Shown piece by piece: positions 7,222 through 12,442 of a stretch of 12,442 bases of DNA. Numbering within the stretch: position 1 is the stretch's first letter; each line of letters opens with the position of its first letter. The position numbers were made by a program, and so were the translations under genes. The stretch spans positions 1-12,442 of the forward strand of contig SDOA01000117.1 in assembly GCA_004524595.1 (NCBI GenBank), in the 5' to 3' direction. The stretch comes from Candidatus Thorarchaeota archaeon. Lineage in GTDB: Archaea > Asgardarchaeota > Thorarchaeia > Thorarchaeales > Thorarchaeaceae. The notes beneath the pieces were generated by a model. The model saw nothing but the letters and a program-made list of their open reading frames with translations, was not told where the DNA came from and made no database searches.

Positions 7222-7425
7222 TTAGCGGCCATGGGTTTTGGGTTCAATTACCGCTTGATATAGACGTGTTCTATTCATATGACCTAAGACAAGTTCACTC
7301 AGTGCATGAAGCTCAACAATTGATACTGCAACAACAACTAAACTAACCCAGAACATCACTATCTTATCGATGATAGATGAAGTTGAAGAGATGAGAGGTA
7401 GCATTGTACGCTTTTCCATTCGCAT
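7222..7425 (-). CDS. Possible small single-pass membrane protein (67 aa), unrecognised
   Basis: A 67-residue frame fills most of the 342-nt gap between the two synthetases. I do not recognise its family. It begins with a basic segment (MRMEKR), has one hydrophobic helix (about 22-41, IVMFWVSLVVVAVSIVEL) and ends in a polar, basic tail (NRTRLYQAVIEPKTHGR), as expected of a small membrane protein. GAGGT lies 11 nt before the ATG. The stop at 7222 falls just short of the hairpin at 7187-7206, which could serve as its terminator. Against it: the length is small enough for chance, the SD spacing is long, and no homologue can be checked here. Confidence 0.4.
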   Translation of the reverse strand: MRMEKRTMLPLISSTSSIIDKIVMFWVSLVVVAVSIVELHALSELVLGHMNRTRLYQAVIEPKTHGR

Positions 7426-7518
7426 ATTTCAAGATGACCTCAAAGAATATCAGAAACTTCAGCAATTAATGAAGGGATTTAATTCAATCTAGATGAGAAA
7501 GAGAGGAGTTTAAGAAGG
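7426..7518. promoter_or_regulatory. Intergenic region upstream of acyl-CoA synthetase 2
   Basis: This 93-nt AT-rich stretch carries GAGAGGAG (7501-7508), the SD of synthetase 2, 10 nt before its ATG. TATA-like TTTAATTC/ATTAATTG stretches occur around 7464-7485 and could serve either direction. Imperfect arms CTTCA (7457-7461) and TGAAG (7470-7474) are too short to call an operator. With the terminator at 7187, synthetase 2 most likely has its own promoter here rather than being cotranscribed with synthetase 1. Confidence 0.35.
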
Positions 7519-9270
7519 ATGGATGAAATGTATTGGCAAACAGGACCAGCATGGCCAAAACACACTCGTAAGACATTGGAATACCCAAAGGTGCCATTAT
7601 TCACAGTGCTAGATAGAGCCGCGGAAAAGAATGGACATTTATCTTATACCGTATTCATGGGAAAGAACCTATCGTTTGCAGAGGTCAAAGACCATGCCGA
7701 TAGAATTGCGAATTTTCTCGTCAGTAGAGGTATTAAGAAGGGTGATAAGGTAGCAATTTTTCTTCCGAATGTCCCGCACTTTCCAGAGGTGTTCTTTGGC
7801 ATACTCAAGACTGGGGCAAAGGTTGTAACATGTAATCCATTGTATAAAGCTGGTGAATTGAATTACCAGCTTAGGGATACAGGAGCAGCTGTTGTCTTTG
7901 CACTTGACCACCCAACATTCACCCCAACTTGTTATGAAGCTGTGAAAGAAACAGATGTTCATACTGTTGTTGTATGCAGTGTAAAACCATTCTTATCTAA
8001 GATAAAAGCAGTCATTGGCAACCTTATTGGGAAGATACCCAAGAGTCCATACTATGATGAAGATAAAACGGTTTTTTATGAAGATATTCTTTCAACCTAT
8101 GAACCTCAGGTTCCTGATATTGACATTGATCCAATGGATACTGCCGTTTTGATTTATACAGGAGGAACAACAGGAACACCCAAGGGAGCTGAGCTGACAC
8201 ACTACAATCTGACATCTAACATTCTGCAGATAGCAGAATGGGTGTACCTTGAAGAAGGAGATGCCTTAAGAACAGGGAGAGTGAGATATGGAGAGGAAGT
8301 CTTTGTAGGAGCTATACCTTGGTATCATTCGTACGGGCTTACTTTGACCATGCTCATGGCAACATGGTACGCAGGAAAACTTGTTTGCATTCCGGACCCA
8401 AGATCTGGAAAACCACCCCTCTCAGACTTGCTCAGTGAACTAGCAAAGAACAAGGGAACTGTCTTGAACTGCGTACCAGCGCTCTATGCAGCTATTGCTA
8501 ATCATCCAAATGTGAGCAAATACGAACTATCCTCTGTAGCAATCTGTAGCTCAGGAGCTGCACCACTCCCTCCAGAGGTGGCCAAGGCATTTGAAGCAGT
8601 GACAGGTACTCTTCTCTTTGAAGGCTACGGTCTTACAGAGACCTCCCCTGTAACCCATATCAATCCAACCAATAGAAAATATCGAAAATTCGGTTCGATA
8701 GGCTTACCAATATCAGATACGATTTGCAAGATTTTAGACATGGAAACTGGAACCAAAGAGATGCCAGTGGGTGAGATAGGTGAGATAGCAATCCATGGTC
8801 CTCAGGTGTTTAAGGGGTATTGGAATAGACCAGAAGAGACAGCCAATGTCATGCGAGAGTTCAATGGCAAACGATACTTCCTGACTGGCGATATTGGTTA
8901 TATTGATGAACAAGGATACACTTACATTAGCGATAGAAAGAAACAGATGATCAATGTAGGCGGCATGAAAGCATACCCTCGGGAGATTGAGGATATTTTC
9001 TTTACTCATCCAAAAGTGAAAATGGTTGCAGCAGTGGGAATCCCGAGGGATGATGACCCAAGTAATGAATTCGTCAAGGCATACATCGTTCTTAAGGATG
9101 GAGTAACTGCTACTTCAGAGGAGTTCATCGAATGGGCACGGGGCAAAATGGCGGGGTACAAGAGACCAAAAGAGGTTAAGATTGTGGAGAATCTGCCCAT
9201 GAGCAATATTGGAAAAGTACTGAGAAGGGAACTTCGAGAGGCAGAGATGAAGAAGAGAGGACAGGAATAG
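7519..9270 (+). CDS. AMP-forming acyl-CoA synthetase 2 (paralogue of synthetase 1)
   Basis: A 583-residue acyl-CoA ligase that aligns with synthetase 1 end to end with the same total length; every motif falls at the same residue number. Seen are YTGGTTGTPKG (213-223), LFEGYGLTETSP (366-377), TGDIG with D458, SDRKKQMINVGG (471-482) and catalytic lysine K566 in NIGKVLRR. It should form acyl-CoA from acid, ATP and CoA. Differences cluster near residues 242-258, just before the GAIPWYHSYGL segment, and around 385-415. The former is the more divergent and may relate to acyl-substrate preference (inference). The ATG at 7519 has GAGAGGAG 10 nt upstream; an in-frame ATG at 7528 is possible but would shorten the conserved N-terminus. 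The pair looks like an old tandem duplication now serving two related substrates. Confidence 0.93.
   Translation: MDEMYWQTGPAWPKHTRKTLEYPKVPLFTVLDRAAEKNGHLSYTVFMGKNLSFAEVKDHADRIANFLVSRGIKKGDKVAIFLPNVPHFPEVFFGILKTGAKVVTCNPLYKAGELNYQLRDTGAAVVFALDHPTFTPTCYEAVKETDVHTVVVCSVKPFLSKIKAVIGNLIGKIPKSPYYDEDKTVFYEDILSTYEPQVPDIDIDPMDTAVLIYTGGTTGTPKGAELTHYNLTSNILQIAEWVYLEEGDALRTGRVRYGEEVFVGAIPWYHSYGLTLTMLMATWYAGKLVCIPDPRSGKPPLSDLLSELAKNKGTVLNCVPALYAAIANHPNVSKYELSSVAICSSGAAPLPPEVAKAFEAVTGTLLFEGYGLTETSPVTHINPTNRKYRKFGSIGLPISDTICKILDMETGTKEMPVGEIGEIAIHGPQVFKGYWNRPEETANVMREFNGKRYFLTGDIGYIDEQGYTYISDRKKQMINVGGMKAYPREIEDIFFTHPKVKMVAAVGIPRDDDPSNEFVKAYIVLKDGVTATSEEFIEWARGKMAGYKRPKEVKIVENLPMSNIGKVLRRELREAEMKKRGQE
8794..8825 (+). 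repeat. 32-nt block identical in the two synthetase genes (copy 2)
   Basis: Second copy of the block at 6700-6731, with no differences over 32 nt. It encodes the conserved HGPQVFKGYWN segment before the hinge. Confidence 0.8.
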
Positions 9271-9436
9271 TGAGAATTAGAGTATTCAATAAACAAGAGT
9301 ATGTCTTCATCAAACATCTGATAACAAGAAAACGATTCACCAAGAGAGGTGTTACATCGTACCTTTTGTTTATTAGGAGGTGATTTCATTAAATGTGTGT
9401 TTTCTCGTGAATTTGGTGAAGGAGAGATAATATACA
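9271..9436 (+). promoter_or_regulatory. Intergenic leader before the DUF998-like gene, with a strong unassigned SD
   Basis: This 166-nt region follows synthetase 2 with no clear hairpin. AGGAGGTGAT at 9375-9384 is the best SD match in the window but is not at the right distance from any recognised gene. The frames it could start are very short: ATG 9393 gives 5 codons, and GTG 9380 or 9395 gives 16 or 11 codons ending at the TAA at 9428-9430, in frame with the next gene. GAAGGAGAG (9418-9426) is the SD assigned to the DUF998-like gene. Confidence 0.4.
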
Positions 9437-10066
9437 GTGATATCGTGGAAAAGATTAGGCGCGTTCTTAGGAATACTTGGTGGTATTATCTTTATCATTG
9501 TCACTTTTATTGCCATGTTGACATATCCAGAGGGATACTCATTTTTTGAGAATTACTTCAGTCAGCTCGGACTTACAGTGACAAATAGTCAACCATCTAT
9601 GTTGAATTATATACTTTTTTCAATTGCCTGTACAAGTGCAGCTGTGTGCCTTGTTCCCTTTTTATTTGCGATGAGAACCGTATTCACAGAAACACTACAG
9701 CTAAAATTGCTTAGTTGGATAGGTACGATTCTGGGCATTGCAGCAGCTCCAAACCTCTCAGCATTGGCTCTATTTGCAGCAGATGTATTTCCAACTGAAC
9801 ACGGATTAACAACGTTACTCTTCTTCCTATTGATCACTATTGGAATACTTGTGTACTCTGTTGCCATACTCCTCAATAATAACTACCAGAACCTCTACGC
9901 TCTAATTGGATTCGCTGTCGTACTAATTTGTTTCTTACACATAGGAGCATTCTTCAGCCCTCTATTTGTTCAATTTGGAACAGCATTGTGGCAAAAAGTA
10001 TCAGTCTATGCATTGATTCTCTGGTCAGCTTTTCAAGGATATTATCTCTTGAAAGTGTTTGAATGA
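9437..10066 (+). CDS. DUF998-like six-helix membrane protein
   Basis: A 209-residue integral membrane protein with six hydrophobic segments at about 6-28, 55-77, 90-113, 124-146, 152-174 and 178-203. The first extracytoplasmic loop, YPEGYSFFENYFSQLGLT (30-47), matches the pattern of DUF998-type proteins, where helix 1 is followed by a Y/P/G stretch and an N-x-[YF]-[IF]-S-x-LG motif. The function of that family is not established, and no catalytic motif is visible. The start is GTG at 9437; an in-frame TAA at 9428 rules out anything upstream except the two codons between. GAAGGAGAG ends 10 nt before it, a slightly long spacing. It is transcribed in the same direction as synthetase 2, 166 nt downstream, so cotranscription is possible but not shown. 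It converges on the carbonic anhydrase-family gene. Confidence 0.72.
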   Translation: MISWKRLGAFLGILGGIIFIIVTFIAMLTYPEGYSFFENYFSQLGLTVTNSQPSMLNYILFSIACTSAAVCLVPFLFAMRTVFTETLQLKLLSWIGTILGIAAAPNLSALALFAADVFPTEHGLTTLLFFLLITIGILVYSVAILLNNNYQNLYALIGFAVVLICFLHIGAFFSPLFVQFGTALWQKVSVYALILWSAFQGYYLLKVFE

Positions 10067-10080
10067 ATGATTACAATAGA

Positions 10081-10097
10081 GGGAGGAATTTCCTCTC
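10081..10097. terminator. Weak hairpin between convergent genes
   Basis: GGGAGG and CCTCTC can pair (6 bp with one G-T wobble) around an AATTT loop in the 55-nt gap between the DUF998-like stop and the carbonic anhydrase-family stop. The position suits a shared terminator. The stem is short and there is no good T-tract on the plus side, so this is only a candidate. Confidence 0.35.
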
Positions 10098-10121
10098 ACC
10101 TGATAGTATCAATATCGAGTA

Positions 10122-10649
10122 TTATTGGCTAACTCCAGAATGAGAGTTCTTATGAGACCTGCCAAGCTCAACGTAGAGCCGAGCTCCTGTCAAAAAGGAT
10201 TCACGAAGACCCTCAGGAACCTCCTTTACCACCTTCCCAGGAATTCCAAGAACGAGACTACCATCTGGAATTATGGTGTTATTAGTCACCACTGAACCAG
10301 CTCCGATCACACAGTCAGTTCCGACTTTTGCTCCATCGAGTACAATAGAGCCCATTCCTACCACGGTTCTATCACCTATCTCACAGGCATGTATTACACA
10401 GTTATGACCTGCAGTTACATAATCTCCAATGACTGTATGATTAGTGACAGTAGTATGCACAGTAGCATTATCTTGAATTGACGTGCCCCTTCCTACTCGG
10501 ATATAATTCATATCAGCCCGTAGTACTGCAAATTCCCAGATGCTAGAGTCTGGCCCTATCTCTATATCACCAATAAGAGATGCTCTCGGAGATACATATG
10601 CTTCTGGATCAATTTTTGGTTTTTTACCATCAAACTCGTAGAGACCCAT
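10122..10649 (-). CDS. Gamma-class carbonic anhydrase family protein (CamH/YrdA/PaaY-like)
   Basis: A 175-residue left-handed beta-helix protein built of hexapeptide repeats, probably a trimer with zinc or iron at the subunit interface. The metal ligands are present: H65 (NATVHT), H82 and H87 (AGHNCVIHACEIGD). Conserved active-site residues R44 and D46 (VLRADMN) and Q59-D60 (SIQDNATVH) also match the gamma class. The loop between the first and second histidine is short (17 residues) and lacks the acidic proton-shuttle loop of the archaeal Cam prototype, which places it with the CamH/YrdA group. Members of that group vary: some hydrate CO2, and PaaY-type relatives are CoA thioesterases. Beside acyl-CoA genes the thioesterase option is worth keeping. 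The ATG at 10649 has TAGGT 8 nt upstream. It is convergent with the DUF998-like gene and divergent from the acyl-CoA dehydrogenase. Confidence 0.88.
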   Translation of the reverse strand: MGLYEFDGKKPKIDPEAYVSPRASLIGDIEIGPDSSIWEFAVLRADMNYIRVGRGTSIQDNATVHTTVTNHTVIGDYVTAGHNCVIHACEIGDRTVVGMGSIVLDGAKVGTDCVIGAGSVVTNNTIIPDGSLVLGIPGKVVKEVPEGLRESFLTGARLYVELGRSHKNSHSGVSQ

Positions 10650-10787
10650 TGTTAGTACCTAAATTGGTAGTTAATTCTCAGTATCTTTAAGAGTATCGTA
10701 ATAGCACGGTATTTTCGTCCCTTTTTCTTGAGGCCAGAACACATTTTACACTCGAGTTTATTGTTGTGACTATTAGGATGGATCACC
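10650..10787. promoter_or_regulatory. Divergent promoter region, carbonic anhydrase-family gene and acyl-CoA dehydrogenase
   Basis: In this 138-nt region a plus-strand TTTATTG (10757-10763) lies 25-30 nt before the dehydrogenase ATG. If it is the TATA box, the mRNA would start within a few nucleotides of the start codon, i.e. nearly leaderless, which fits the lack of a good SD there. On the minus strand CTTAAAGATAC (about 10682-10692) is suitably placed for the carbonic anhydrase-family gene. AGTATC occurs twice, 12 nt apart (10680 and 10692). All are pattern-based guesses. Confidence 0.35.
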
Positions 10788-12442
10788 ATGATATTACTAG
10801 ACCCCAACAATCTGACTCGAAAGTATCCTGATGCTGAGTCGAAGGATATAATGAGAAAAACCATCGAGTTCTTTGAACATAAGGGAAAGGTTGCCCTCAA
10901 GAATGACGACCATGAGAGAGTCTGGTACCAAGACTTCCTTGACTTTGTGAAGAATGAAGAAATATTCTACAAAATGCTCACTCCAAGTAAATATGGAGAG
11001 ACGGGTTGTAGATGGGATACATGGCGTAATATGGAGTTCAATGAGATTCTTGCCTTCTACGGATTACACTACTGGTATACATGGCAAGTCACAATCTTAG
11101 GACTTGGACCTATATGGATGAGTAAGAACGAAACCGCAAAAAAGAAAGCAGCCAAGTATTTGAAACAGGGAGAAGTCTTTGCATTCGGACTGAGTGAGAA
11201 GGAACATGGAGCTGACCTTTATTCAACAGAGATGCGTCTCAAGGTATTAGCTGACAATAACTATGTAGCTAACGGGTCAAAGTACTACATTGGAAATGGT
11301 AATGTCGCACGGATGGTCTCTGTGTTCGGAAAGACAGATGTCCCATCGGATTCTGAAGACACCCATTATGGAAACTATGTCTTCTTTGTTGCAGATTCTC
11401 AACATCCTAATTATGAATGTGTCAGGAATGTTGTGAATGTTCAATCATATGTTGCAGAGTACAAACTCAATGACTATCCAATCAACGAGGATGATATTCT
11501 CTCAAAGGCAAGAGAGGCCTGGGACTGCACTCTGAACACAGTAAATGTGGGTAAGTTCAATCTTGGTTGGGCATCAATTGGTATCTGTACGCATGCACTC
11601 TATGAGGCGATCAATCACGCAACAAACAGAAATCTCTATGGAAAATTTGTGACGGAGTTCTCGCACATTAAACAATTCTTCGCTGATGCCTACGCTCGAT
11701 TGATTGCAATGAAACTCTTTGCTCTCAGAGCCGGAGACTACATGAGGATGGCCTCTCTAGAGGATCGGAGGTATATCCTGTATAACTCGCTTGTCAAGAT
11801 GAAAGTTACGAGTGAGGGTGAACGAGTCATTGATCTCCTCTGGGATATCATTGCAGCACGTGGCTTTGAAGGAGAAACATACTTCTCGATGGCGGCCAGG
11901 GATATCCGTGCACTGCCTAAGTTGGAAGGAACAGTACATGTCAATATGGCGCAAATAATCAAATTCATGCCAGCGTATTTCTTTATGCCACAGGAGTACC
12001 CACCCACGGATACAGTTACTGATCCTAAGGATGATGAATTTCTCTTCGATCAGGGTATCACAAAAGGTCTGAGTAAGATTAGATTCCATGACTATAGAGC
12101 AGTATATGACACTATAGACCTCTCGAACGCAAACATATTCAAGAAGCAGATTGAGGTGTTCAACGAGTTCATGACTGAAGCAACACCTGACGAGAAGCAA
12201 GGAGAGGACCTCGATTTTATATTGAATGCGGGAGAGCTCTTTTCCTTGGTAGTGTATGGGCAACTCATAATTGAGAATGCAAAAGTCTACAAAATATCAG
12301 ATTACCTTCTTGATCAAATCTTTGATTTCATGGTTCGTGACTTCTCAAGGTATGCACTTCAAATGTACTCAAAGCAAAGCACAACAGAAAAGCAGCAAGG
12401 AATATTGCTCAAAATGATCATGAAACCTCATGTAGACAGAGA
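10788..12442 (+). CDS. Large acyl-CoA dehydrogenase (C-terminus beyond right edge)
   Basis: The frame is open from ATG 10788 to the edge, giving 551 residues. It belongs to the acyl-CoA dehydrogenase flavoprotein family, which oxidises acyl-CoA to trans-2-enoyl-CoA with FAD. FAFGLSEKEHGADLYST (131-147) is the family's FAD/substrate motif between the N-terminal helical and beta domains. ARGFEGE (357-363), ARDIR (370-374) and LEGT (379-382) match the C-terminal helical domain; E380 is the likely catalytic base. About 170 further residues follow, making it longer than the roughly 380-residue classic type. The opening (MILLDPN, then IMRKTIEFFE) and YWYTWQVTILGLGPIW (95-110) resemble, from memory, large bacterial (actinobacterial-type) acyl-CoA dehydrogenases. 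An in-frame stop at 10767 limits upstream starts; the ATG at 10778 is out of frame. There is no strong SD. Electron-transfer flavoprotein genes are not in view. Confidence 0.9.
   Translation, partial: MILLDPNNLTRKYPDAESKDIMRKTIEFFEHKGKVALKNDDHERVWYQDFLDFVKNEEIFYKMLTPSKYGETGCRWDTWRNMEFNEILAFYGLHYWYTWQVTILGLGPIWMSKNETAKKKAAKYLKQGEVFAFGLSEKEHGADLYSTEMRLKVLADNNYVANGSKYYIGNGNVARMVSVFGKTDVPSDSEDTHYGNYVFFVADSQHPNYECVRNVVNVQSYVAEYKLNDYPINEDDILSKAREAWDCTLNTVNVGKFNLGWASIGICTHALYEAINHATNRNLYGKFVTEFSHIKQFFADAYARLIAMKLFALRAGDYMRMASLEDRRYILYNSLVKMKVTSEGERVIDLLWDIIAARGFEGETYFSMAARDIRALPKLEGTVHVNMAQIIKFMPAYFFMPQEYPPTDTVTDPKDDEFLFDQGITKGLSKIRFHDYRAVYDTIDLSNANIFKKQIEVFNEFMTEATPDEKQGEDLDFILNAGELFSLVVYGQLIIENAKVYKISDYLLDQIFDFMVRDFSRYALQMYSKQSTTEKQQGILLKMIMKPHVDR

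Noticed and set aside
7669..7962. Minus-strand 97-codon frame inside acyl-CoA synthetase 2
   Set aside because: Antisense shadow of conserved synthetase sequence; similar frames occur opposite other parts of both synthetases.
9349..9549. Plus-strand 66-codon frame before and overlapping the DUF998-like gene
   Set aside because: The overlapping part is out of frame with a well-supported membrane protein, and its composition (WWYYLYHCHFYCH) looks like a shifted reading of hydrophobic codons.
10101..10111. TGATA-G-TATCA perfect short palindrome between the convergent genes
   Set aside because: Arms of 5 bp in AT-rich DNA between two gene ends; no regulatory role is expected there.
10122..10649. 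Idea that the gamma carbonic anhydrase homologue is a complex I-associated subunit, as in plant mitochondria
   Set aside because: It is over 8 kb from the NuoA-D-like genes on a separate transcription unit, and the plant arrangement is a eukaryotic specialisation.
10680..10697. AGTATC hexamer repeated in the dehydrogenase promoter and also seen near 5361 and 10105
   Set aside because: The same hexamer occurs inside coding regions (for example about 9998 and 10821), so it is not specific to regulatory DNA here.
10652..10900. Minus-strand 82-codon frame covering the dehydrogenase promoter and N-terminus
   Set aside because: It overlaps the conserved dehydrogenase start and the carbonic anhydrase promoter, and has no motif.
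11757..12263. Minus-strand open frame of 168 codons opposite the acyl-CoA dehydrogenase
   Set aside because: It lies wholly antisense to a gene with clear family motifs, its predicted protein is cysteine- and aromatic-rich with no recognisable domain, and no SD was found.
1..12442. CRISPR arrays, tRNA/rRNA genes, insertion sequences, phage genes
   Set aside because: No regularly spaced repeats, no cloverleaf or rRNA-like segments, no transposase frames and no terminal inverted repeats were seen.

Overview
The window looks like a chromosomal segment of an uncultivated archaeon. The evidence is a group-4-type hydrogenase small subunit with a CNGCDIE signature, frequent AGA/AGG arginine codons, TTG/GTG starts behind Shine-Dalgarno (SD) sequences, and short intergenic regions with TATA-like rather than -35/-10-like elements. 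GC content is roughly low-40s % by eye (not computed). An Asgard archaeon, for example Thorarchaeia-like, would fit this mix of energy-converting hydrogenase, 2-hydroxyacyl-CoA dehydratase-type and fatty-acyl-CoA genes. That placement is inference; there is no rRNA or tRNA here to settle it.

Left part, minus strand (5236 down to 1): two HgdA/HgdB-like iron-sulfur dehydratase/reductase subunits, then their ATP-dependent activator (HgdC/BadF type), then after 72 nt the start of a complex-I-like/membrane [NiFe]-hydrogenase operon in the order NuoA-, NuoB-, NuoC- and NuoD-like. The NuoD-like gene runs off the left edge. It retains the RxCGxC...H motif of a [NiFe] active site, so the complex probably handles H2 rather than quinone. 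A NuoA-type subunit sits upstream of it.

Middle, plus strand (5425-9270): two tandem AMP-forming acyl-CoA synthetase paralogues of exactly the same length (583 aa). The 342-nt gap between them holds a hairpin terminator and a possible small membrane protein on the other strand. A 188-nt divergent promoter region with a palindrome separates the first synthetase from the dehydratase operon.

Right part: a six-helix DUF998-like membrane protein (plus), a convergent gamma-class carbonic anhydrase-family protein (minus), and a large acyl-CoA dehydrogenase (plus) that runs off the right edge.

Working model (inference): the synthetases activate carboxylic acids to CoA thioesters. The dehydrogenase and the radical dehydratase/reductase system act on acyl-CoAs. 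Reduced ferredoxin is shared between the activator ATPase and the membrane hydrogenase. No transposon, CRISPR array, RNA gene or phage gene was seen.
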